A stretch of DNA of 64,000 nucleotides from Desulfatibacillum aliphaticivorans DSM 15576 (GCF_000429905.1 NZ_AUCT01000012.1:1-64000); one strand, 5' to 3'. Positions 34,265-42,947 are shown, counted from the first letter of the stretch. A program made the numbers and translations. Notes: generated by a model not told the origin, from the sequence alone.

Positions 34265-34888
34265 CTATTTGGCGATGAGGCCGTCCTTTTTCAAGGCGGC
34301 GATGATCTTCTCGCTGAGCTCCTCCACCAGGCCATAAGTGGATTTGGGATTGATCGTGTTGGTTTTGGCGGACCAGATCTGCTTTTCCGTGGCCACGTCG
34401 AACACCCTGGTTTGCAGCCGGATCAGCATTTGCCGTTTATAAGACCCGGTCTGAATTCCCATGGCGGAGGACTTGGTCAGGTAACCGTCAAAAGGCATGG
34501 GCTCGAACGCTGTTTCAAAGGTGGGAGGCGGCTGGTACACGGGCGCCTCTTCCTGGGAAATGGCCCGAACAAGGAGAACGCTGTCCACATTCAAACTTTT
34601 GCATTTTTCCTTGATGGCCTCGGGCGTGGGGCAGGTATTTGAGGGGAAAGTCTCATATCCGGTTATGGCCCCTACCTTGTGCTTGAGCACCTCCAGAGCG
34701 AACACGCTTTCAAAGAGCTCCCGTGTGTCCGGGTCTGTGCACATGCCGACGACCAGGACCCTTTCTATGGGGCCTCTTTGCAGATTTTCTTTTTTCCAGG
34801 TGGATGCTACTTTGGTCTTCGTGCAGGCGGGAAGGAATAAAAGGGAAACTGCAATAATGCTGCACAGGAACCTTGCTGGAACATTCAT
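34265..34888 (-). CDS. Lipoprotein, unknown (DUF4136-like)
   Basis: 207 residues. Signal peptide with a lipobox (LFLPACTK) indicates lipidation at Cys22. The mature part starts TKVASTWKKENLQRGPIERVLVVGM and ends with a helix (GLVEELSEKIIAALKKDGL). The pattern of a short strand run, 'W' near the start and a C-terminal 'LxxKIxxALKKDGLI' resembles small DUF4136-type lipoproteins, but I am not certain. Probably attached to the outer membrane. AGGAG precedes the ATG. No functional link to neighbours. Confidence 0.7.
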   Translation of the reverse strand: MNVPARFLCSIIAVSLLFLPACTKTKVASTWKKENLQRGPIERVLVVGMCTDPDTRELFESVFALEVLKHKVGAITGYETFPSNTCPTPEAIKEKCKSLNVDSVLLVRAISQEEAPVYQPPPTFETAFEPMPFDGYLTKSSAMGIQTGSYKRQMLIRLQTRVFDVATEKQIWSAKTNTINPKSTYGLVEELSEKIIAALKKDGLIAK

Positions 34889-34980
34889 TCAAACTACTCC
34901 TGATTTATGGGTGTAAAATACGGCTATGGGCCAGGCCTGTTTATGATTCGGACCCGCCCGCCTAATAATCCTTTTCGGTT

Positions 34981-35007
34981 AAAGGCCGAAGCTGCTTAAG
35001 CCTCGGC
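34981..35007 (-). terminator. Hairpin after the STAS gene
   Basis: On the minus strand GCCGA and TCGGC pair (35003-35007 with 34985-34989), with GC pairs inside, followed by CTTT. Moderate terminator candidate; the stem begins at the stop codon. Confidence 0.4.
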
Positions 35008-35384
35008 TAATCCTCTTGTCCAAGGACGCGTTTTTGCATGGAATCCAAATAATCGTCCAGTTCGGCGATGCTGGAGAAAATGCTCATGTCCGGCATGGCG
35101 CGAATGATTTCAAACACCTTTTTGATTTGAGGCTGGAGATTGACGAAGGTGGTCTTGCCCTTGTTTTTTTCCAGCCCTTTGGACGCTTTTAATATAACCC
35201 TCACGCCGGCGCTGCTCATGTACTCCAGGTTTTCCATGTCAAAGGTGAGGTGGGCGGGAGATCCGGTCAGGACCTCATCCACTTTTTTGTCCAGTTGGGA
35301 AGCGGTGACCGTGTCCAAAGAGCCGCCGAGGTGAATGATCATATGCTTGGTGGATTTTTGGGTCAGTTTGATAGTGAGGGCCAT
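35007..35384 (-). CDS. STAS-domain anti-sigma factor antagonist
   Basis: 125 residues, a single STAS domain of the SpoIIAA/RsbV type. The target segment LEYMSSAGVRVIL carries the conserved Ser that a partner kinase phosphorylates. It would relieve an anti-sigma factor or act in another partner switch. No RsbW-type kinase or PP2C phosphatase lies nearby, so its circuit is elsewhere. AAGGAGG precedes the ATG. Confidence 0.88.
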   Translation of the reverse strand: MALTIKLTQKSTKHMIIHLGGSLDTVTASQLDKKVDEVLTGSPAHLTFDMENLEYMSSAGVRVILKASKGLEKNKGKTTFVNLQPQIKKVFEIIRAMPDMSIFSSIAELDDYLDSMQKRVLGQED

Positions 35385-35569
35385 GCGTCCTCCTTGTGAG
35401 TTATTAGCCCGTCCATAGGCTGGAAAGAGAATACTGGGGGCTGCGTCTGATCATATTGCCGTTGTCTTTCATTCCCGGTCAGGAAAACTATGTACACAAA
35501 GAGCCCGGCAATGTCCATAATCAAATTGCCGCATTTCTTTCAAATCACGCGAAATTCTGCAACAGGCTG

Positions 35570-35995
35570 CTATTGCCAGCCCACCGGTTCGTACCCTTTT
35601 TCCCGCAAGCAGCGATCCACAAAGTTTTTAAAGGCCGGATCGGGATTGTTGGACTTCAAAACGCTTCTTGTCATGCTTCCCGCTCCGCCTCCCAAAGCGC
35701 CAATGGCGGCGCCCCGGCCGAATTCTCCGCTCATGGAGCCCACGGCGCCGCCTACAGCCGCGCCTACGGCGGTTCCGGTGGCGGTTTCCCGAGCCACCTC
35801 TTTGCTTTTGGACGTGCTGGACACGCCGTGCTCCCTGGCCAGACGCATGCATTCGTTAATGTCCGCCCGCGCCTGAGCCTTTCCCACCTGGTTGTAGTGG
35901 GCGTTGGGATATAACACAGGTTTGGCGGAGCTGCAACCTTGGGCAAGCCAAGCGGCGGCGCACAGGATTACAAATGCTTTCAACCTGAAACTCAT
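35570..35995 (-). CDS. Glycine-zipper lipoprotein
   Basis: 141 residues. Lipobox LAQGCSSAK (Cys21) implies lipidation. A Gly/Ala-rich glycine-zipper stretch (TGTAVGAAVGGAVGS onward, about 74-107) may insert in or lie on a membrane. It ends with an amphipathic part containing a second Cys (FVDRCLREKGYEPVGW), as in YmgG/Slp-type proteins of proteobacteria. GGAGG precedes the ATG. It lies just downstream of the oxidoreductase gene on the same strand (13 bp), perhaps co-transcribed, with no evident functional link. Confidence 0.75.
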   Translation of the reverse strand: MSFRLKAFVILCAAAWLAQGCSSAKPVLYPNAHYNQVGKAQARADINECMRLAREHGVSSTSKSKEVARETATGTAVGAAVGGAVGSMSGEFGRGAAIGALGGGAGSMTRSVLKSNNPDPAFKNFVDRCLREKGYEPVGWQ

Positions 35996-36008
35996 CTTAT
36001 CCTCCTGC

Positions 36009-37106
36009 CTATTCCCTTTCGGCGGTTACGCAGCGGATGCCTTCTCCGGCGCGGCCGGGTTTGAAGCATAAATTATCCGAAATGCACTTGGCGGGCGATC
36101 TGTCTCCCGACTTCCAGCGATTTACAAGATCCGGCTCCCGGATAAAAGGCCGGGACATGGAAACATAGTCGGCGCATCCCTGGCTGACCAGTTGCTCGGC
36201 CAGGTCAAAAGAGCGCATGCCGCCCACCAGAATCAGAGGGATGCCCAGATCTTCCTTGAACATCCGGGCCTCTTCCCTGAAATAGGCTTCCTTGTCCTGG
36301 GAGTTGATGTTGGCCCGGGAGGGCGACAACTTGCGGCTGGAAAGGATGCCGCCGGTCAGCTCCAGGGCGTCCAGGCCTTCCCTTTCCAGGGCCTGGGCAG
36401 CGACCAGGGAATCCTTGGATTCCAGCCCGTCTTCAATAAAATCGGCGCAGTTCAATTTGATCAGCACAGGATAGTCGGATCCTACAGCCTGACGTATGGC
36501 CCTGTAAACCTCCAGGTGGATGCGGCATCGATTTTCAATGGGGCCTCCGTATTCGTCCGTGCGCCGGTTCATGGCCGGAGAAAGAAACTGGCTGAGCAAA
36601 TAGCCGTGCCCGGAGTGAATCTGCACGCCGTCAAATCCCGCCTTTTTAGCCCTGGCCGCCGCCTGGCCGAATTTTTCCGCCAAGCCGGCAATATCCTCTT
36701 TTGTCATGACCTTGCCGGGCATCTTGTCCATGCCGTCCCATTCCGAAACCATAAACGCGGGACGGCCGGTGATGGACTCCTGGGCGTAACGTCCGCCATG
36801 GGCCAGTTGCTGCACGATAATCCCGCCGTGACTATGCACCCGGTCAACCATTTCACTAAGGCCGGGAATCAGCGCATCCTTGTATATGCCTGTTTGCAGC
36901 GGCGTGGCTTGGCCTTCGGGGCTGACATAAGCGTGGCTGGCGATGATGAGCCCTACGCCTCCCTTTGCCAGATCCTCGTTCCATTGGCTGAGCCTGGGCG
37001 TCATGGCGCCGTCCTTTTCCGCCATGCCCTCCCAGGTGGCCGACCGCACAAACCGGTTTTTAAGCTCCAGACTTCCAATACGCGTGGCTTCAAACATTAT
37101 ACTCAT
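36009..37106 (-). CDS. NADH:flavin oxidoreductase (Old Yellow Enzyme family)
   Basis: 365 residues with an FMN-binding TIM barrel. Landmarks are LKNRFVRSATWEG, the HGG active-site segment QLAHGGRYA, QIHSGHGYLLSQFLSP followed by NRRTDEYGG, and the phosphate-binding ILVGGMRSF. It should reduce an activated alkene, as enoate reductases do. The C-terminus keeps cysteines (CISDNLC, then a final Cys) but not a clean four-Cys iron-sulfur set as in 2,4-dienoyl-CoA reductase. GGAGCGG precedes the ATG at 37106. The TetR gene lies 81 bp upstream on the same strand and is a likely regulator. Confidence 0.88.
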   Translation of the reverse strand: MSIMFEATRIGSLELKNRFVRSATWEGMAEKDGAMTPRLSQWNEDLAKGGVGLIIASHAYVSPEGQATPLQTGIYKDALIPGLSEMVDRVHSHGGIIVQQLAHGGRYAQESITGRPAFMVSEWDGMDKMPGKVMTKEDIAGLAEKFGQAAARAKKAGFDGVQIHSGHGYLLSQFLSPAMNRRTDEYGGPIENRCRIHLEVYRAIRQAVGSDYPVLIKLNCADFIEDGLESKDSLVAAQALEREGLDALELTGGILSSRKLSPSRANINSQDKEAYFREEARMFKEDLGIPLILVGGMRSFDLAEQLVSQGCADYVSMSRPFIREPDLVNRWKSGDRSPAKCISDNLCFKPGRAGEGIRCVTAERE

Positions 37107-37187
37107 GACAACCGCTCCTGATGACAACACTCGAGAATAGGAAGGAATAACGGCCCAATAAAGAATTTCGGCCGAACGACGGGAAAA

Positions 37188-37805
37188 TCAGGCTATGTAA
37201 TTAACGTCCAGGGATTGAATGATGCTCTCCACATGATCCAGGGAGGTCAGGAAGTACGACCGGTCTCCCGCTGCTTTGGAAAGAATGCCGCCCCCTTCAA
37301 ACAGGGTGATCATAAGCTCGGCGATGCGCTCGGGATTTACGCCGCGGCGAATTTCCCCCCGCACAATGCCCTTCTCCACAATGCCGGCAATGGTTTCTTT
37401 CCAGTGCGCGATGATGTCCAGGGCCTTTTTCAAGAGCTTTTCGTGGGTGTCGTCCGCTTCCACCAGGGTATTGATCAAGGGGCAGCCGCCGTTACCCACG
37501 AGAGTATTGAACAACTTGCGATAGGCCAGGGGATAGCCCATGAGCTTTTCAATGCTGGTTCTGGCCCCCGCCATTTGATCGGTGAAAGCCTGTTCCACCA
37601 GGTTGACGTTGTAATCGAAAACCTGCATGGCCAGTTCATCTTTGTTCTTGAAATTCCCGTAGATGCTGCCCTTGGTGAGCCCGGCGGCCTCGGTGACGTC
37701 CGAGAGGGACGTGCCGGCGAAGCCCTTTTTATTGAAGATGGGCGCAGCGGTTTCTATGATGAATCTGCGGGTTCTTTCTGCTTTGGTAAGTTCCTGGGTT
37801 GCCAT
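37188..37805 (-). CDS. TetR family transcriptional regulator
   Basis: 205 residues. The N-terminal helix-turn-helix is clear (ETAAPIFNKKGFAGTSLSDVTEAAGLTKGSIYGNFKNKDEL); the rest is a helical ligand domain. Homologs of this form often control flavoenzymes or efflux; here the oxidoreductase downstream is the candidate target, together with the gene itself. The ATG at 37805 overlaps an 18-bp palindrome (37804-37821), and no good ribosome site is visible. A TTG at 37814 would be an alternative start three codons earlier. Confidence 0.88.
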   Translation of the reverse strand: MATQELTKAERTRRFIIETAAPIFNKKGFAGTSLSDVTEAAGLTKGSIYGNFKNKDELAMQVFDYNVNLVEQAFTDQMAGARTSIEKLMGYPLAYRKLFNTLVGNGGCPLINTLVEADDTHEKLLKKALDIIAHWKETIAGIVEKGIVRGEIRRGVNPERIAELMITLFEGGGILSKAAGDRSYFLTSLDHVESIIQSLDVNYIA

Positions 37806-37821
37806 GAGAATCAATTCTCAT
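37804..37821. promoter_or_regulatory. 18-bp palindromic operator at the TetR start codon
   Basis: ATGAGAAT, CA, ATTCTCAT: perfect 8-bp arms around a 2-bp centre, reaching into the TetR start codon. Size and symmetry suit a TetR dimer, and the position would block transcription just downstream of the promoter at 37863-37890. The half-site also resembles Fur-type sites, so iron control cannot be excluded. Confidence 0.55.
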
Positions 37822-37862
37822 CCTGTTTGGTTATTTGCAAAGCCTTATTGGTTCCGTCCGAG

Positions 37863-37890
37863 AATATACTGTTTGGTATTTAAATGTCAA
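37863..37890 (-). promoter_or_regulatory. Sigma-70-type promoter of the TetR gene
   Basis: On the minus strand TTGACA (37885-37890) and TATATT (37863-37868) are 16 bp apart, a near-consensus pair about 60 bp before the start codon. Confidence 0.6.
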
Positions 37891-38144
37891 GAAAGAGGCG
37901 GCGGCCGGAAATAGCAGATATTGTGCATACAAACTAGCAATACTAGCTATTTTTCAATAAGTATTCACAAAAATTTAAGCATATTAAGCTAAAAACTTCC
38001 GTGATTTAACGAAAACTGAACATGCCATTGACTAGCATGTTTGTCAAGGAGAAGAAAAAAAGGGGGGATTGGATTGGGGCGAAGGGCTTTATATTATTGG
38101 ATAAACTTGCGTTCGCTTTGCTATTTGGCATCCTGAGCGCTTTC

Positions 38145-38210
38145 ATGTCGGGTTTGAAGTCCAACAACCTTTTCGCCGGCATGAATCGCAATAGCCGGAC
38201 TTCGTAACCC
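38145..38210 (-). repeat. Second dispersed intergenic repeat family, copy A
   Basis: Reverse-complemented, it reads GGGTTACGAAGTCCGGC, then TTGCG, a GGCGAAAA block, and ACTTCAAACCCGACAT. It matches 49962-50026 over about 65 bp. The ends contain GGGTT and AACCC, so the unit can fold back on itself. Confidence 0.65.
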
Positions 38211-38306
38211 CACCTACGGCTGGCTTCACGGGAATGACGGAGGGGAGAGGCCTTGGCGATAATCCTTGGCCATTCCGTTGGGTCTTGCAAGGACGATTTG
38301 AATTCC

Positions 38307-39137
38307 TCAGGACCCGCCGCTGGGGAAAGCGTCCGAAACGGGCTTGGCGGGCTGCAGGTCCGACAGTTTGTTCTGCGCCTTGTTCACCAGATCGGAAAAA
38401 GGATAGTCGGTGACCACCTGGCGCAGGAATTTGGAAGCCTGCTCCGGGTTGTCCACGGCGAGATAGGAGTAGCCGATTTTCAGCAAGGCGGCCGGCGCTT
38501 TGTTTTGATCGGGATATTTTTTAACGACCTGTTTAAAGGCCTCAATGGCCTCGGGATACATTTTCTGGTCATAATAGGCCTCGCCGATCCAGTACTGGGC
38601 GTTGTCGGCCAGATCATGGTCCGGGTTGTCGGCTAAAAAGGCCTTGAAGGCCCGGATCGCCTTATCCTGTTCGCGGTTTTGGTAATGCAGGTACGCGCCT
38701 GCATATTGTTCCTCGGGAGATATCAACGAGGAGGACGCGGTTTTAGGCGGCTCAGGAGCCGGGGCCGGAGGCTTTTGCACTTCGGGGGCGGTCAAGTAAT
38801 CGTCTTCAACATCCTGGGAGTAGCCCGCCTGCTGCTGGATTTCAGAGGGCGCCAGGGAGATGGATTCCATCATGATGGACATGTTGCCCATCTGGCCTTC
38901 CATGTTGAGCAGGCGCTGCTCAATGGCGGACAGGCGCTTGTTCACGGAATGGAGTTGCTGCTCCGCGATATCCGTGTTGGTGGATATGGCGTCCAGCTTT
39001 CTGTGGGCGTCTTCCAACCTGGGATCTGTGTTATCTTGTTTCAACCAGTCAAACCAACTGCAGCCCGCCAGAGTGAATGCGAGCGCAACGACGAAGCAGG
39101 TTTTCGTCATGATTTTGACCACTGTTGACATATGCAT
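38307..39137 (-). CDS. cpoB: Tol-Pal system protein CpoB (YbgF-like), lipoprotein form
   Basis: 276 residues. A lipobox (LAGCSWFDW, Cys26) suggests a lipid anchor, where E. coli CpoB is soluble. A coiled coil (about 45-90, DAISTNTDIAEQQLHSVNKRL) and a Pro-rich linker lead to a C-terminal TPR domain (YAGAYLHYQNREQDKAIRAF, AQYWIGEAYYDQKMYPEAIEAF, ALLKIGYSYLAVDNPEQASKFL). It coordinates outer-membrane constriction with peptidoglycan synthesis at division. The start follows GGGAGAAACC. The other tol-pal genes are not in the window. Confidence 0.85.
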   Translation of the reverse strand: MHMSTVVKIMTKTCFVVALAFTLAGCSWFDWLKQDNTDPRLEDAHRKLDAISTNTDIAEQQLHSVNKRLSAIEQRLLNMEGQMGNMSIMMESISLAPSEIQQQAGYSQDVEDDYLTAPEVQKPPAPAPEPPKTASSSLISPEEQYAGAYLHYQNREQDKAIRAFKAFLADNPDHDLADNAQYWIGEAYYDQKMYPEAIEAFKQVVKKYPDQNKAPAALLKIGYSYLAVDNPEQASKFLRQVVTDYPFSDLVNKAQNKLSDLQPAKPVSDAFPSGGS

Positions 39138-39334
39138 TGGTTTCTCCCAAAGAAAGAATGAACTTTTATTTGAGTCATATTAAGCCTATAGATCATTTTC
39201 GCGCTGGTCAAGAATCTTTTCGCATGTTTACACCTTTTGGAACAACTCGTGCAATTTTAGGTTGCCGATGCGAGTTCCTCTAATGTATTTAGTTATAAAA
39301 AAGATATTTTGTCTTCAAGGAAGCAGGCGTTAAT

Positions 39335-39520
39335 TTGAAAACAAACCAGCAAACAAAGCCTTCCCCCTGCTTCAAATGCAAGCACCATTATCTTACCTGG
39401 GAGAAGGCGTTCCCCTACGGCTGCCGCGCCATGGGCTTCAAATCCAGGCAAAGCCCCTGGCTGAAGGTCAAACGTGAGACCGGCCGGGAGTGCCTTTTGT
39501 TTGAGCCCAAAAACAAGTAG
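39335..39520 (+). CDS. Small conserved Cys-containing protein, unknown
   Basis: 61 residues from a TTG at 39335 (AAGGAAG upstream, slightly far). The pattern PCFKCKHHYLTWEKAFPYGCRAMGF, then GRECLLFEPK, has four Cys and a pair of His that could bind zinc. I recall similar tiny proteins in Desulfobacterota genomes but cannot name a family or function. It ends 4 bp from the convergent fliW stop. Confidence 0.6.
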   Translation: MKTNQQTKPSPCFKCKHHYLTWEKAFPYGCRAMGFKSRQSPWLKVKRETGRECLLFEPKNK

Positions 39521-39524
39521 GAGA

Positions 39525-40025
39525 CTATTCCTTTTTTAAAATTTTATGACGATGGCTGTATTTGCTTTTGGCAATGACCAACTGGACCGCTTCCATGGTT
39601 TTGTTGTTCACCACGATGGGCCCGATGAGGTTCGCGGTCATGTTTTCCGGGTCGTCGGGAGGTATGCGGACCGTGACGTAAAGCTCCAGTTCCTCGCTAT
39701 CGGCAAGGTCGCCTTCCCACCCGGTTTCCCTTTTCACCACCGAAGGCGGCGCCTGGTACTCGGGCATGAAATAATTGGGGTTGGTAAGCACAAAGGCCAG
39801 GCCGGGTTCATCCACGGCCTGATACCAAAAGAACGGAGAATCCGCATTGTGCTGGATGATTATAAAGCGTTTATACTCTCCGAATCCGATCATACCGGAG
39901 GGCATGGATATAATCTTGTCTTCCGTGACTTCCAAAGTTCCAAAACGTGTGGTTTCAATTTTCACCATCATATCCCGTCCGTTTGTGACTGCAGATTCCT
40001 GAGGCTGGACCATATTCCCGCTCAC
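39525..40025 (-). CDS. fliW: Flagellar assembly factor FliW
   Basis: 166 residues if the GTG at 40025 (overlapping the csrA stop as GTGA) is used. The family core begins [34 protein letters not shown], so an internal ATG near 39971 would also give a complete protein. FliW binds CsrA and flagellin: free FliW blocks CsrA, and flagellin titrates FliW, coupling translation to filament export. It is the last gene of the flgN-flgK-flgL-csrA unit. Confidence 0.88.
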
Positions 40026-40270
40026 TTGGTTTTCTTGAGATTCAGTTGCTCAAAAAGTCCCGCCGCACCTGACAGAACATCCTGATCCATGGAGGCGGCG
40101 GACTGATTTTCCGCCTGAATGCGCTGGTACACCTCAAAGCGGTGCACGCCCACGCCTCTGGGGGCGTCAACGCCTATGCGCACCTGGGTTCCCTTGATTT
40201 CGAGAACATGTAAAACTATGTCGTCTCCAATACTTATTCTTTGGCCGGACTTCCTTGTCAGAACGAGCAT
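40022..40270 (-). CDS. csrA: Carbon storage/translation regulator CsrA
   Basis: 82 residues: [25 protein letters not shown], then [19 protein letters not shown], the RNA-binding core of CsrA (Arg in VHRFEVY-type contact region). The tail is longer than the 61-residue E. coli form. It represses translation by binding GGA motifs in leaders, typically of flagellin mRNA in organisms with FliW. GGAGGG precedes the ATG; it overlaps fliW and lies 27 bp after flgL. Confidence 0.93.
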
Positions 40271-40297
40271 TTAGCCCTCCGTGGCATGGCGCTTTTA

Positions 40298-41170
40298 TTA
40301 CAGGTAATTAACCAGGGAAACATTCAAGACTTTTGAGGCTGCCGACAACGCCGCCTGGTACGCGGTTTCCACGGCTGCAAGCTCCACGGCCGCCTCGGCG
40401 TAATCCACGTCCTCCAGGCTGGAGAGCCTCTCCGTATCCGCCAACTGCACGTCGGCCAAAATGCTTGTCCGGGCGTCCAGGCGGACCCCGCGCCCGCCGA
40501 TTCTGGAAATGTTTCCGTCAATTCGATCATAGGCCGTATCCAGGTTGGTGATCTGATCCCGGATAGCTGCCCCGTCATTGTTTTCCAGGGCGGTTTTCAA
40601 GTCCGCCAGAGTGGTGAAAAGGTCTCCGAATATGGCGCCGCCGTCGCCCCCGACGGTTACCGAGGATTCCCGGCTGATGCGCACGGCGAAGGGGTTGGAA
40701 TCGCCTTCATAGGTGACTGCGGTTCCGGCCAGGGTAAAGGCCGGAGAATCGTTTTGAGACCCCGCAAAGATGTAGCGGTCGCCCACCGTGGAATTTCCCA
40801 GAGTCACTGCGGTTTCCAAAAAGCCCTGAACCGCTTCGGCCGCGGCTTGCCTTTCGTCAGCGCCCACGTTGTCGGACCCCATCTGAACAGTCAACAGTTT
40901 GACTTCGGTAATCAGGTCTTCAACGTTTGTCAAAGCGCTTTCCGAAGCGGTCAGCCATGTCCGGCCCATTTCGATGTTCCGGTTCAACTGATCCACATAG
41001 CTCATGTCGGACCGGAGGTTCATGACCTGAAGCAAAGCGGACGGATCGTCCGCCATGGTCAGGATCTGCCTTTGGCTGGCTATGGTCAGATTCGCCCGGT
41101 CCATGGCCGTTGTCAGGCGGCCCAGGCCGAAAGTGACGTTGCTTGAAATGATGCTGTTAGGGACTCTCAT
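40298..41170 (-). CDS. flgL: Flagellar hook-filament junction protein FlgL
   Basis: 290 residues. Flagellin-like N-terminus (MRVPNSIISSNVTFGLGRLTTAMDRANLTIASQ) and C-terminal helices (YAEAAVELAAVETAYQAALSAASKVLNVSLVNYL), typical of FlgL. It forms the second junction ring between hook and filament after export by the type III apparatus. GGGAGCAG precedes the ATG. It lies 23 bp after flgK. Confidence 0.92.
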   Translation of the reverse strand: MRVPNSIISSNVTFGLGRLTTAMDRANLTIASQRQILTMADDPSALLQVMNLRSDMSYVDQLNRNIEMGRTWLTASESALTNVEDLITEVKLLTVQMGSDNVGADERQAAAEAVQGFLETAVTLGNSTVGDRYIFAGSQNDSPAFTLAGTAVTYEGDSNPFAVRISRESSVTVGGDGGAIFGDLFTTLADLKTALENNDGAAIRDQITNLDTAYDRIDGNISRIGGRGVRLDARTSILADVQLADTERLSSLEDVDYAEAAVELAAVETAYQAALSAASKVLNVSLVNYL

Positions 41171-41193
41171 AAAACTGCTCCCTGTTTCCGCCC

Positions 41194-42945
41194 TTAGCTC
41201 TTAATAGTCATAAGGGTCTGGAAAATTTCGTCCATGGTCGTGATAAGCTTGGCCGCCGCCGCATAGGATTGCTGCAACTCAATGAGCTTGGTCATTTCCT
41301 CATCCAGCGACACTCCGGAAATGCTGCCTCGCACGGTTTCCAAATTCTGCACCATGGATTCGGCGAATTCCCTGTTTCGCTCCGCCGAATTGAGGCTGGA
41401 GCCCAACGCGCTGATCATGGAGGCGTAGAACCCTTCTATGGACGCATTGACCGTAATGGAGGTATCGCTCCCGATCCGTTTGGACTGCCATTCCGTAATG
41501 GACAGGTTGGTGTATTTCAACTCGCCTATGGCCAGGGAGGTTTCATTGTTCCCGGAGGAGATTTCTCCCGTGGCTGCATCGGCCTTTCCCGCTGCGATCA
41601 TGTTTCTGTCGGCGGCTATGGTTTCGTGAATCCCCATGGTCCCGCTGCCTTCTCCGGTGAAGAAGGTGTTGACGCCCAACGCCGCCAGAACATTGGATGT
41701 GTCCTCGGTAAAGCCGAAAGTATACCCCGAACCCGCCGTAATGCTTAGCCGCCCGCCCACGGTGGAGGCCGTCACGTTAAGATCAACGGCGCCCAGAGCC
41801 GTGGCAATGTCGTCCATGGTCGTGGTATTAGCTGTAATAGCAATATTTGTGCCACCGGGATTGACCACGTTCCCGGAAGCGTCGTAAACCCAAAAAGTAA
41901 AACCGCCGTCCGTAATCCGATCTCCAAAAAACAAATCCGCCGCCGCCGAGCCCACAGGCTGATTGGTCGCCGCCGCTGTGTACGATCCGGTGGTGGAGGT
42001 CAGTCCTGTCAGGCCTATGCCCTGGGAATGTACGGTGTTTACGGCCCAGATCATTTCTTTGGAGACTTCGTTCAGATTGGCCCTGAGTTCCGATATGACC
42101 GTATCCCGCATTTCCAGCCAGCCGCCCATTCGGCCTTTTTCCACATAATCTGTGATGGTCAGCTCTTTATCCGTGCCCTTTCCGTAAATAATGTCTCCCT
42201 GATGCAAATTGATGTCGAATCGGTCCGAGCCGATCACTAATGTGACGCCTCTGGGCCCCAAAACCGTCAAGGATCCGTCATCCTGCGCAAAAGTCTGCAC
42301 GTCAATGTACTGAGCCAGTTCCGACATGAGATAGTTGCGCTGGTCCAGGAGGTCGTTGGGATTGGTGTTCTGGGAGGCCGCCACAATCTGCTGGTTAAGG
42401 TCCGCTATCTGGGAGGTCAGGGTGTTCACCGCCTCCACGCCGGACTGGAGGCTGATTCCCAGGTTCTCCTCTTCACCGATGAGAGCGGCGTCCAGTTCAT
42501 CGATGTATTGCGCCAGGCCCAAAGCCTGTTCATACAGGACAGAGCGCTCCGCCGTACCCGCGGAGTTCAGGGAAAGATCCTCCCAGGAATTGAAAAAGTC
42601 CGAAAGCATGGTTCCCAGGCCATTGCCTTCCACTTCATTAAACAGGCCGTCCAATACTTTGCCGAAGGTTTCGATTTCCTCGGCGGAAGCCAGGCTGGAC
42701 CTGTACTCCAAAAGCCTTTTCTCCACGGTTTCATCCACCAACTGGCGGATTTCGTAGGTTTCCACGCCGCGGCCGAACATGAACCCGCCCGAGGCCTGGG
42801 GCACTTTGCTTTTATTGATGACGGTCTGGAGCGTATAGCCTTCGGTATTGACGTTGGCCACGTTGTGGCTGACGACATCCATGCCGTACTGATGGGTCGC
42901 CATGGCCCCGACCGCAATATCCAATGCGGACCTGATTCCCGGCAT
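41194..42945 (-). CDS. flgK: Flagellar hook-associated protein FlgK
   Basis: 583 residues. The N-terminal rod-type motif is AVGAMATHQYGMDVVSHNVANVNTEGYT, with a long coiled-coil-rich D0/D1 region. The variable middle is Thr/Ala rich, and the C-terminus SISGVSLDEEMTKLIELQQSYAAAAKLITTMDEIFQTLM is typical. It forms the first junction ring on the hook. AGGAGG precedes the ATG, and the gene starts 2 bp after flgN. Confidence 0.93.
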   Translation of the reverse strand: MPGIRSALDIAVGAMATHQYGMDVVSHNVANVNTEGYTLQTVINKSKVPQASGGFMFGRGVETYEIRQLVDETVEKRLLEYRSSLASAEEIETFGKVLDGLFNEVEGNGLGTMLSDFFNSWEDLSLNSAGTAERSVLYEQALGLAQYIDELDAALIGEEENLGISLQSGVEAVNTLTSQIADLNQQIVAASQNTNPNDLLDQRNYLMSELAQYIDVQTFAQDDGSLTVLGPRGVTLVIGSDRFDINLHQGDIIYGKGTDKELTITDYVEKGRMGGWLEMRDTVISELRANLNEVSKEMIWAVNTVHSQGIGLTGLTSTTGSYTAAATNQPVGSAAADLFFGDRITDGGFTFWVYDASGNVVNPGGTNIAITANTTTMDDIATALGAVDLNVTASTVGGRLSITAGSGYTFGFTEDTSNVLAALGVNTFFTGEGSGTMGIHETIAADRNMIAAGKADAATGEISSGNNETSLAIGELKYTNLSITEWQSKRIGSDTSITVNASIEGFYASMISALGSSLNSAERNREFAESMVQNLETVRGSISGVSLDEEMTKLIELQQSYAAAAKLITTMDEIFQTLMTIKS

Positions 42946-42947
42946 GG

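Larger units (their letters stand above)
37806..38306. other. 501-bp gap: operator, promoter and a dispersed repeat
   Basis: Contains the TetR operator and promoter at its left end, an A/T-rich stretch (37920-38020), and a repeat copy at 38145-38210 followed by GGGAATGACGG-type repeat sequence. No gene seen; short frames here carry no family features. Confidence 0.5.

Noticed and set aside
38006..38290. Possible small gene on the minus strand (94 codons)
   Set aside because: It runs through a dispersed repeat copy, lacks a ribosome site and shows no family features.
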